From: Mastigamoeba balamuthi | Lineage: Eukaryota; Evosea; Mastigamoebida; Mastigamoebidae | NCBI GenBank assembly: GCA_902651635.1 | Contig: CACRSC010000032.1 | Location: forward strand, 116,696-180,695 | Direction: 5' to 3' | DNA: 64,000 nt | Shown here: positions 20,910-29,544 of the stretch, in pieces | How positions within the stretch are numbered: the first letter of the stretch is position 1 | How the letters are laid out: each line of letters begins with the position of its first letter | Made by a program: the position numbers and the translations under genes | Notes under the pieces: generated by a model | Databases searched by the model: none | What the model saw: the letters and a program-made list of their open reading frames with translations, nothing else | What the model was told of the DNA's origin: nothing

Positions 20910-21200
20910 ACAAAACACGCAAACACAACACACAACACACAAAACACAACACTACACACTACACATCACACATCACACAAAAAAACACACCCCACACAAC
21001 ACACACTACACTACATCACGCAACACACAACACACAGCACTACGCACAACACACAACAAAACACACAACACTACAACACACAATACATAACACAACAACA
21101 CTACATCACACAACACAACACTACAACACACAACACACAACACTACGCACTACGCACTACACACAACACACAACACACAACACAACACAACAACACACAC
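20910..21200. repeat. CACAA/CACTA minisatellite
   Basis: Almost 290 bases made only of A, C and few T, G, built from imperfect ACACAACAC and ACTACA words. It lies in the PIG-L intron and ends at an assembly N (21201). Confidence 0.9.
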
Positions 21201-21201
21201 N
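21201..21201. other. Assembly gap symbol inside satellite
   Basis: A single N separates the CA-rich satellite from unrelated GC-rich DNA. The true distance is unknown, and the missing PIG-L 5' exons probably belong here. Confidence 0.8.
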
Positions 21202-21377
21202 AGCCAAACACTCAACTGCTTTGCGCACCGTGTCTCGCACTTCGCACGCTCCCCTTCCATTCGGTTTCCAATGGGGAGGGAAGCTGGGACCATTTCCGAA
21301 CGGTTCCGCCGCGGGTTTTCAATTGATTCGTCGCGACAACGCAGTTCGGGACTGTTCTGGAGCCCGCGGTCAGCGCC

Positions 21378-21978
21378 ATGGACCTCGTGGGCGACAAGGG
21401 AGGGCCTGCGAAGAACCTGTCCTTCGTGGGCGCCGCAGCCCGCAGCAGGAGGATGTCGCGGGGCCAGACGGTCGTGGAGCCGCTGACCAGCGCCGACAGC
21501 GAGCACAAGAGGGTCGTCGTCCAGCCCGCGGCCGGCCCCGAGGACGACGGCGTGACACTGGACGACGTCGCGGGCCTCATCTTCGACGGCCACGCGACGT
21601 CCTCGGGCTCTGCACGCGAGGCGTTTCGGGTAAGACCCGCCAGAACGGGCTGCGGGGCCCCAAACACACACTGACGGGTCTCAGATGCTGGGGCCGACGG
21701 ACGACGGCAAGCTGCCGCTGGCAAAGCTCCTGTCTGTCATCGGGCACATCCCGTACGTGGGGATGAGATTCGGGCAGCTGGGGGGCGAGGTGGACGAGAA
21801 GGCCCTGGAGACGCTGTTCGGGCTGACGGCGGAGACGCCGTACATCACCGAGCAGCAGTGGGTCTCGATGGCGCGCATCGAGTTCCCAACACGCCCGCGC
21901 CCCGGGTCCTCCTCGGCTCCGCAGAGAGCAGCGTCCCTCAGTCCAGTCAAGGCTGTCGAGCAAATACACCCTCTGTGA
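21378..21978 (+). CDS. Small protein with degenerate EF-hand-like segment (181 aa)
   Basis: Exons 21378-21629 and 21685-21978, with a 55-base intron (GTAAGA to TCTCAG). The join gives EAFRMLGPTDDGKLPLAKLLSVIG, which has the helix-loop-helix rhythm of an EF hand with Gly at loop position 6 and a hydrophobic residue at 8. Positions 1 and 12 (Gly and Lys) are unsuited to calcium binding. A second helical pair follows (VDEKALETLFGL). The start is basic (RSRRMSRG) and the middle acidic. No further domain. A regulatory subunit of calmodulin-like fold is possible but not proven. Confidence 0.6.
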
Positions 21979-22478
21979 AAGGGTTGCATGCAATTGCAAT
22001 AGCTCACCGCGCTTGATTTCGTATCTCATATGCCACCGGCCTGCCTCCTCTGAGAACAACAACTGGAACAACTGGAACAACTGGAACACCTGGTTTGTCG
22101 AGCGACAAGATACCCGTGATAATTTGGGTATTTCTGAGCTGCTGATTGCGTCACTGTAGCAGTTTTCACCCACAGCCGATGGTGGACTCTTCACTACCAT
22201 CACAGCAATGGCCCACTCCAAAAAAACGCACATTACCCAACTTCACTGTTGGATAGTGACTATTGCAATATCCGGTCCCACTATTGGCTCTCGCAATAGA
22301 TTTATATATCTGCTATCTATCGGTAGTTATCGATAGCCAGCTGATATAGTCTATCGTTGACAACACCGGTTCTTATCGCCAAGATTCTGATGGGGAAAAT
22401 CTGGGAGATTTATCTCACCCCTTGCTCATACAAACTAATTGATTTCGGAGAGTCGTTATTGGCACCACCACGGGCGCG
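21979..22478. other. Intergenic, upstream of the amidotransferase gene
   Basis: AT-richer than its surroundings. It holds three tandem ACTGGAACA units at about 22055-22090 and a cluster of short ATCGATAG-type palindromes at 22305-22345. It presumably includes the promoter of the gene at 22479; no gene seen. Confidence 0.45.
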
Positions 22479-23291
22479 ATGACGGTCATCGGGATCACGT
22501 ACCGCCTGGACAAAGAGGGCGCGGGGTGGTTCTGGGACCACTACACCATCCAGAAGGTGTTCTGCTGCGAGACGGTGACGCTGATGCCACCCGAGCTGCG
22601 GCACAGCGACGAGCACGGCCCCGTGCTGTGCGAATACGCCACCAAGGACGACACCTTCGTCGAGCTGCCGTTCGGCAACATGTTCAGGAACAAGCGCGTC
22701 CCTCGCTTCGTCTACGACCCCCGCGAGGTGGACCTCATCGTGATGCCTGGCAGCCACCCCAGCTTCGTCGACCCTTACAGGAACACGTACGAGGAGGGGC
22801 TCTTCGACTCCGGAAAGCCCGTGCTCTGCCTCTGCGGTGCTGTCGAGCGCATCGCTGCGAGGTTCCCCGATCGGGTCGCCGTGGAACCTGTCAAGAACCA
22901 CACCGCAAGGCAGATGGTCAGGCTCAGCGTCAACAACGAGAAGATCGTCTGGAACAAGCTGATGCACGAGGTCACTCTCGAGGGCAGCTGGGCTGACTTC
23001 ATGGCCAAACTGGGGTTCCTCACCGTCCTCAAGGTCAACTCGGTGCACAGGACAGCAGCCACGTGGGTGTGCCCCGAGAGCTTCGAGGTCGTCGCTCGCC
23101 GCAGTCCTGATGCCAAGGGCCAGGATCAATCGGACCCGTGCATCGAGGCCTTCATCAGCAGGTCGCCCCCGTTGGTCATGGCTTTCCAGTGGCACCCCGA
23201 GGCCTTCTGCAATGAGCCCATGGGAATTCACCGCCAGATGCTGACCCACTTCCTCAGTCTCGCTGTCCCGTGCAAGAAAGAGAGCCTGTAG
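22479..23291 (+). CDS. Class I glutamine amidotransferase-like hydrolase, PuuD / peptidase C26 type (270 aa)
   Basis: A single exon. VDLIVMPGSHPSF (84-96) is the oxyanion-strand region. KPVLCLCGAVE (113-123) is the nucleophile elbow with Cys119 at the catalytic position, although the usual GICRG is changed to CLCGA. VNSVHRTAA (186-194) and FQWHPEAF (236-243) supply His239 and Glu241. This order fits gamma-glutamyl-GABA hydrolase and related C26 enzymes, which cleave gamma-glutamyl amides in polyamine or folate metabolism. The altered elbow makes the substrate uncertain. Probably cytosolic, since no signal peptide is seen. The lack of introns is unusual here and could indicate late acquisition, though codon use is host-like. 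Confidence 0.8.
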   Translation: MTVIGITYRLDKEGAGWFWDHYTIQKVFCCETVTLMPPELRHSDEHGPVLCEYATKDDTFVELPFGNMFRNKRVPRFVYDPREVDLIVMPGSHPSFVDPYRNTYEEGLFDSGKPVLCLCGAVERIAARFPDRVAVEPVKNHTARQMVRLSVNNEKIVWNKLMHEVTLEGSWADFMAKLGFLTVLKVNSVHRTAATWVCPESFEVVARRSPDAKGQDQSDPCIEAFISRSPPLVMAFQWHPEAFCNEPMGIHRQMLTHFLSLAVPCKKESL

Positions 23292-23400
23292 AGTGGAGTA
23301 TGGGGAACCGAAATGCCTGTGTCACACAGAAGAGCAGCGTCAGCTCTAATGGAACAACACTGCTGTGAAGTGTGTTTCATAAACTTTCCTCTGTTTTCCC

Positions 23401-25636
23401 TCAGTGGTTGAGTAATCCTGTGTCGAGCATCTCCTCACGGTTCGCGATCCTGTCCTGGATCAGGCGCAGGGCAGTGTAGTACTCCACCATCTCAGGGTTG
23501 CTCAGGGCCTCCTGCAGTCTCCACTCAAGCTCGGCCGTGCTGCTCTTCAGGCCCGAGTGCAGGAGCTCCTGGATGGCCTCCATGGTCTCTGCGGCGATGA
23601 GGTGGCTGGGCTTGGCCTCGGTGGTCCGGGCTGCGAGGTGGAAGACGCTGGTGACGGTGCTCTCGTGGCCCCGCAGCTTGAGCTCGTCGAGCCACACGCA
23701 GACGTACTGGGCCCCGACGGCGCGGGCCACGTCGCCCGAGACGAGCGGGGAGAGGCCGTAGACCTTGCCGAGCTGCTCGATGCGGGCCGAGGTGTTGGCG
23801 GGGGTGCCGCAGACGGTGTAGTTGACGTGGTCCTCGCACCCGATGTTGCCCACCAGCAGCTCCCCCGTGTGGATGCCCACCCGCACCCGCAGCCCGGGCA
23901 GCCCGTCCCCCTCGAACCTCCTGTTCAGCGCCCCCAGCGCCCCCTCGAACTCCAGCGCCGCCGCGCACGCCTTGGCGTCGGGGTTCTCTGTGTCCAGCGG
24001 CGCGTTCCACAGCGCCATGATGCACTGCGCCGGCAAAGGGCACCGAGCAAGGCTCAGTCGGGTGTCGCCTGGCCAGAGGGACAAGGCTAGGGGGGAGGGT
24101 GTGTGTGGGGCGCACATCACCGACATACTTGTCGACGACGCCGTTGTTCCTGACGATGACCTTTGTGTAGGCCCCCAGCCACTCGGAGAGCATCTGGACG
24201 ACAGCCTTGGCGCGGAGGGTCTCGGCGAGCTCCGAGAACCTGCCGATGTCGCAGAACATGATCGTCACGCGCTTCATGGCCACCGAGACCAGGCCGCTGT
24301 CCCCGGCCGCAGGGGCACTCGAGGACATGATCTTGCTGACGACGGGCATGGGGACGTAGCGCGTCATGGCCACGATGCCCGCGTTGAGCTGCGCGAAGCT
24401 GTCGTTGAGCCTCTGGAACTCGGAGAAGGCCGAGATGTCGACGCGCTTCTCGCTGAACGCCAGCCTGGCCGCAGCGTCCATCTCCCTGCTCAGCCGCCCC
24501 AGGGGCCGCGTGAGGCCGATGCTCAGCGCCGCCAGCGCCGCCAGCGCCAGCAGCCCCGCGCAGAGCGAGACGGCCACGGGGACGGCGTCGACGGGGTCGC
24601 TCTGCTGCGCCTCGACGACGGCGACGACCCACGACAGGCAGGCGCGCCGGACGAGTGTGAACGACACCAGCGCTGTCGCCCCGCCGACGGCGACGCTCAC
24701 GGCCGGCGAGGGCTCCGCGTAGCTGTCGCCCAGCGTGAGGGACAGCGCGTGCCAGCTGCCGTACTTGCGCACGACCAGCGCGTTGACGGCGGCGACCCGG
24801 CGCTCGTCGACCGACGTCCCGTTGGTCTCGCCGACGGGGATGGCGGTCGTGGCGCCGTCGTCGCCGACGCGGTAGACGGGGACGGCGGCGGACGTGGAGC
24901 CCAGGAGCGTCGACGACGACGAGTCGACGAGCACCGCGAGGCCGTCGCCGACGGGCAGCCCCGCGAGCGCCGCGTCGAGGTCCTGGACGACGAGGTCGAC
25001 GATGGCGTAGGCCCACACGCTGCCGCTCGACTCCGCAGTGCGGGCCACGACGACGAACGAGGTCCAGACGGTCCCCGACATCGAGTAGACGGGCATCCAG
25101 CACAGCTCCGCGCCCTCGGGCAGCGCATCCCGCACGCGCGGGAGGTAGTCGGCGCCGAACGCCGGGTAGACGAGCTCGAGCTGCAGGGGCTCGAGCGTCG
25201 CGCTGTCGAGCCTCCAGCGCTCGAGCGTCCCGTTGGGTGCCGTCCACCACCACATCTTGGGGGCCCCGCGGGCCTCGAGGAGGCCGAACAGGCGGCCCTC
25301 GGCGGTGATGAACTGGACGCTGCTGGTGCTCGCGTGCGCCACGAGGGCGCTGTCCCAGCGCACGCGCAGCTCGCGGAGGCCGCGGGCCGTCTCGTCGAAC
25401 ACCAGCGAGCCGCTGGAGAGGTCGTAGGCCGCCAGCTTGCCGACCTTCTCGGCGCGGCCGAGGCTGCGGTCGACGATGGCGGCGAGGCGGACGGCCGTCG
25501 GCGGCAGCAGCTCCTCGGTCGACCTCCGCGAGAGGCTCAGCGTGTGCGCCTTGAAGACGACGACCACGACGATCAGCGGGATCCACACGGCGGTGCAGAC
25601 GCTGGCCACCAGCAGCGCACGGAAGGACATCGCCAT
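23401..25636 (-). CDS. Receptor-type adenylate cyclase, class IIIb (714 aa, paralogue 2)
   Basis: Exons 25636-24116 and 24024-23401 on the minus strand. The 91-base intron (GTGCGC to GCGCAG) lies directly after the second metal Asp, and splicing restores KYVGD-CIMALW. Order: N-terminal membrane span (about 5-28), extracytoplasmic sensor of about 300 residues with a WWW motif, second span (about 340-365), linker with the MTRYVPMPVVSKIM motif, and a cyclase homology domain from about 455. Metal ligands are Asp463 (FCDIGRF) and Asp507. The purine-selecting pair is Lys503 and Thr581 (CGTPANTSAR), the Lys-Thr combination of class IIIb adenylate cyclases, with Asn584 and Arg588 present. It should make cAMP as a homodimer. 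It is divergent from the 26731 gene and shares a nearly identical 3' part with it. Confidence 0.88.
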
Positions 25637-25971
25637 CCGCAGAGTTCACTTCTCAGAGGCCCGAAATAACGCGAGCGGCGCTGCCCGAAATGGAGGCCTT
25701 TCCGCCGTTCGGGCGGAGAGGCACGCCCGCAGGGCAGCCTCCGATCGGGAATTCTCTCGGGCGGGCGGTGGGGACGATTACTGCACCTCGTTAGTAGTGT
25801 TCGCCCCCCACAGCCCGGATTCGGAGTGCAACAGCAAAAGGCGGTCCTTGTTCGGCCCCTAATGTCCCCGAATCGGCGACATCGTGGAGTTCAGGCCTCG
25901 CCCGATCGGGGTGGAACTGCCACGGCCCAGAGGTCCTCCGAGGAGTACGTCCCGGGCACCCGCGTCAACAC

Positions 25972-26003
<32 letters not shown>

Positions 26004-26730
26004 CTCCCCGTGAGGCTGCGGAGAGCGTTTCTGCCGCCGCCTTCTGAGCAGCGCTGAGAAAGAACTGGAATGATCCATTCAATGATGCGCCCTCTTCCCG
26101 TGGAGAGCCAACGCAGAACAGGCGGCGTGTACATCAGGGGCTGATCAGGACAGGCGGCGGCTCAGGATTATCAGGAGGAATGGCGCCCACCGCCAACAGC
26201 GCCCCAAAGTCGTTGACGGCTTCGAGACGACACCGAGGGCCTCTGGGGACTCGTTTAGACTGGCCTGCCTGTGTACGCAGCCAAGAGAGCGTGCGTGGGA
26301 TGGTGAAGGCGAGGAGAGCTGCGAGGCCGGTTGCCACCATCTTCGCCCCGACCACTTAGTCCTCTGTGGCCCACAGGCTCATAAAGCAGCAGCGTCCTGG
26401 AAGAGAAAACCCGGGGGGTCAAGAGTGAACGAACCATCGTCCCAAATGGGAGGCCCAACCGAGTACTCTAGTCGGAGTGGTACAATAGACCTGGTACACT
26501 CTGCTTTTTCCGGGCGAGCATTGGAAGCAGAGCCGATCCCGCCGTGCGAAACCTCACTGAGCCTCAAGACTGGCATTGCACCGCCCCGATTGGAGGTAGT
26601 GGATAATCCCTTGATTTGTCCTCTGTCCAAATTGAGCAACAGGTCAGGTCTATTTTTGCCGTTAATACCGGCATTTATACTATAGTGTGCCAGGACTGGT
26701 TAGTTGCCTCGTTTGCAGCAGCAGCACCAC
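25637..26730. promoter_or_regulatory. Shared intergenic region of the divergent cyclase pair
   Basis: About 1.1 kb without a supported gene, containing the promoters of both cyclases. It includes a GA microsatellite at 25972-25998. Parts are repeated in inverted order at 605-1349, so the spacer was copied along with the genes. Confidence 0.5.
25972..25998. repeat. GA dinucleotide run
   Basis: An uninterrupted run of 13 to 14 GA units in the cyclase intergenic region. Confidence 0.9.
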
Positions 26731-28995
26731 ATGGGCGTCTCGTTCAGAGCCATCCTGGCGGTCACCGTGTGCGCGGCCGTCTGGGTCCCGATGGTCGTCG
26801 TGGTCGTGCTGTTCAACGCGCACTCGCAGAGCCTCAGCAGCAAGTCGACCGAGGAGCGCCTGCCGCCCACGGCGACGCGCCTCGGGGGCATCGTGCACCG
26901 CACCCTCGACAGCGCCGAGAAGGTCGCCAAGCTGACCGCCAACGACCTCTCCAGCGGCTCGCTGGCCCTCAACGAGACGGCCCAGGGCCTCCGCGAGCTG
27001 CGCGTCCGGTGGCACAGCGTCCTGTCGACGTACAGGAGCACCAGCAGCGTCCAGCTGCTCACAGCGCAGGGCTCCGGGCGCCCGGGCCGCCTCGTGGGCC
27101 TCGCCGAGTTCGCCAGCGGCGAGAACCTGTGGTGGTGGACGCAGGACGACGGGTCGCTCGAGCAGTGGCGCATCAACAGCTCGACGCTCGAGCCCGCGGC
27201 CCGCGTGTCGGTCGAAGCCAACTTCGGCCCCCAGTACCTCGCGGACGTCCAGGGGTGGCTGCCGTCGGGCGCGGGCCGGTGCTGGATGCCCATCTACTCG
27301 TGGAGCCGCTCCGTGTGGTCGTCGTTCGCCGTCGAGGCCCGCAGCGCAGGAGGCGCTCTGTGGGGCTACGCCATCGTCGACCTCGTCGTCGAGGACTTGG
27401 AGCGCGTCCTCTCGGGCGTCGCCGTCGCCAACGGCGTCGCGGTGGTCGTCGACTCGGCGACGGCGACGCTGATGGGCTCCACGTCGGCCGCCGTCCCCGC
27501 GTACAGGACCGTCGGCGACACGACCGTCGCCGTCCGCGTCAACGAGACGACCAGGGGCTCCGAGGACGAGCGCAGGGTCGCCGCCGTCAACGCGCTGGTC
27601 GAGCGCAGGTACGGCACGTGGCACGCGCTGTCGCTGGCGCTCGACGACGACTACGCCAGGCCGACGGCGGCGGTCGGCGTCGACGTCGGCGGCGAGCGGG
27701 AGCTCGTGTCGTTCACGCTCGTCCGGCGCGAGTGCCTGTCGTGGGTCGTCGCCGTCGTCGCGCCGCAGCAGAGGGCGTCGGTCGACTGGGTGCCCATCGT
27801 CGTCGCCGCCTGCACGGTCGCCGTGGCGCTGGCGACGCTGGCGGGGCTCAACGTGCTGTTCACGCGGCCGCTGCGGACGCTGAGCAAGGAGATGAACTCG
27901 GCCGCGCGGCTCTCGTTCGACAACAAGCGCAAGGACATCTCGGTCTTCTCCGAGTTCCAGAGGCTCAACGACAGCTTCATCAAGCTCAGCATCGGCATCG
28001 AGGCCATGACGCGCTACGTCCCCATGCCCGTCGTCAGCAAGATCATGTCTGCGGGCGCTCCGAGCGGCTCCAGCAGCAGCAGGGCGGGCGCCGAGAGGGA
28101 CAGCGGCGGCCTCGTCTCGGTGGCCATGAAGCGCGTGACGATCATGTTCTGCGACATCAAGGGGTTCACGACGCTCTCGGAGCACTTCCGCGGCAAGGTG
28201 GTCGTCCAGATGCTCTCCGAGTGGCTGGGGGCCTACACAAAGGTCATCGTCAAGAACAACGGCGTCGTCGACAAGTATGTCGGTGATGTGCGCCCCACAC
28301 GCTCCCCCCTAGCCTTGTCCCTCTGGCCAGGCGACACCCGACTGAGCCTTGCTCGGTGCCCTTTGCCGGCGCAGTGCATCATGGCGCTGTGGAACGCGCC
28401 GCTGGACACAGAGAACCCCGACGCCAAGGCGTGCGCGGCGGCGCTGGAGTTCGAGGGGGCGCTGGGGGCGCTGAACAGGAGGTTCGAGGGGGACGGGCTG
28501 CCCGGGCTGCGGGTGCGGGTGGGCATCCACACGGGGGAGCTGCTGGTGGGCAACATCGGGTGCGAGGACCACGTCAACTACACCGTCTGCGGCACCCCCG
28601 CCAACACCTCGGCCCGCATCGAGCAGCTCGGCAAGGTCTACGGCCTCTCCCCCCTCGTCTCGGGCGACGTGGCCCGCGCCGTCGGGGCCCAGTACGTCTG
28701 CGTGTGGCTCGACGAGCTCAAGCTGCGGGGCCACGAGAGCACCGTCACCAGCGTCTTCCACCTCGCCGCCCGGACCACCGAGGCCAAGCCCAGCCACCTC
28801 ATCGCCGCAGAGACCATGGAGGCCATCCAGGAGCTCCTGCACTCGAAGCAGAAGAAAAGCACGACAGAGCTGGTGTGGAGACTGCAGGAGGCCCTGAGCA
28901 ACCCGGAGATGGTGGAGTACTACACGGCGCTGCAGCTGATCCAGGACAGGATCACCAACAGCACAGAGATCGACGCAGGACAACTCAACCATTGA
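26731..28995 (+). CDS. Receptor-type adenylate cyclase, class IIIb (725 aa, paralogue 3)
   Basis: Exons 26731-28287 and 28375-28995. The 87-base intron has no stop and keeps frame, but splicing alone restores VDKYVGD-CIMALWNAP. I chose the ATG at 26731 because the partial paralogue at 604 starts at the same residue. Span 1 is at about 5-28, the sensor at 30-350, span 2 at about 354-376, a HAMP-like linker at 377-450 and the cyclase domain at 469-650. Metal ligands are Asp475 and Asp519. Purine selection is by Lys515 and Thr593 (class IIIb, ATP). Asn596 and Arg600 are transition-state residues. All catalytic residues are present. A short helical tail ends the protein. The outer domain differs strongly from paralogue 2, so the two receptors likely sense different ligands. 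Confidence 0.9.
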   Translation: MGVSFRAILAVTVCAAVWVPMVVVVVLFNAHSQSLSSKSTEERLPPTATRLGGIVHRTLDSAEKVAKLTANDLSSGSLALNETAQGLRELRVRWHSVLSTYRSTSSVQLLTAQGSGRPGRLVGLAEFASGENLWWWTQDDGSLEQWRINSSTLEPAARVSVEANFGPQYLADVQGWLPSGAGRCWMPIYSWSRSVWSSFAVEARSAGGALWGYAIVDLVVEDLERVLSGVAVANGVAVVVDSATATLMGSTSAAVPAYRTVGDTTVAVRVNETTRGSEDERRVAAVNALVERRYGTWHALSLALDDDYARPTAAVGVDVGGERELVSFTLVRRECLSWVVAVVAPQQRASVDWVPIVVAACTVAVALATLAGLNVLFTRPLRTLSKEMNSAARLSFDNKRKDISVFSEFQRLNDSFIKLSIGIEAMTRYVPMPVVSKIMSAGAPSGSSSSRAGAERDSGGLVSVAMKRVTIMFCDIKGFTTLSEHFRGKVVVQMLSEWLGAYTKVIVKNNGVVDKYVGDVRPTRSPLALSLWPGDTRLSLARCPLPAQCIMALWNAPLDTENPDAKACAAALEFEGALGALNRRFEGDGLPGLRVRVGIHTGELLVGNIGCEDHVNYTVCGTPANTSARIEQLGKVYGLSPLVSGDVARAVGAQYVCVWLDELKLRGHESTVTSVFHLAARTTEAKPSHLIAAETMEAIQELLHSKQKKSTTELVWRLQEALSNPEMVEYYTALQLIQDRITNSTEIDAGQLNH

Positions 28996-29199
28996 GGGGT
29001 ACAAACTGATGTGTAGAGCGCAACACAATGACAGAAGTAATTTGTATCGAGGGTCGTTGCTGTCCTCCTTTCCACTGGCCTAAGTCTCCACTATACTGGA
29101 CCTCTGTTGCTTCCTTGGAGGCTGCTCGTTGAGAATTTTTGACTGTGGGACCCACGTGAGCCCATCGGCATTCCCGTGCACACTTCCAGGCCCTCTGTG

Positions 29200-29310
29200 C
29201 CCAGCCTTGATCCCTGGCCTGGAGCACACTCAACTGAACAGCCTGATGCCAACGTGGTGCATCATGGCGCTGTGGAACGAGTCCCTGGACAGCACGATAG
29301 CGAATGAGGC
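29200..29310 (+). pseudogene. Scrap of a cyclase gene (intron end plus start of exon 2)
   Basis: The stretch with CIMALWNESLDS matches the beginning of exon 2 of the cyclases, and the 50 bases before it resemble the end of their intron. It stops after about 15 codons. It lies 0.2 kb beyond the 26731 gene in the same orientation. Confidence 0.6.
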
Positions 29311-29544
29311 ACAGGGCCTAGCTGTGCATTCCATGGGATCTTCGGCGCCATCATGAGGGTGCAAGAACCACCCCGCGCCATCGTTGACCAGTGGAACGTG
29401 ATACAGACGGTAACCTCTTCGCCCTGTGCCCACCCAATCAACAAGCAAGCGGGAATAAGCTTCTTTTCACGTCGGTCCACGATGCAGCTGTCCTCGCCAA
29501 TCAGGCAGTTGCTGTCTCGACGGCACGGCACGCCCGAGAGCGGT

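Noticed and set aside
23822-25669. Open frame of 615 codons on the plus strand
   Set aside because: It is the antisense of the cyclase gene; its Arg/Gly/Ala-rich text comes from GC-rich codons and holds no domain, while the minus strand has the full cyclase signature.
26680-28185. Open frame of 501 codons on the minus strand
   Set aside because: Antisense shadow of the plus-strand cyclase, kept open by GC bias at third positions.
28288-28374. Insert of 29 residues in the cyclase core (read-through of the intron)
   Set aside because: It has GT and AG borders, falls exactly between VGD and CIMA, and the paralogue's equivalent is 91 bases, which would break the frame if not spliced.
26731-28995. 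Guanylate cyclase
   Set aside because: The base-selecting positions are Lys and Thr, not the Glu and Cys typical of guanylate cyclases.
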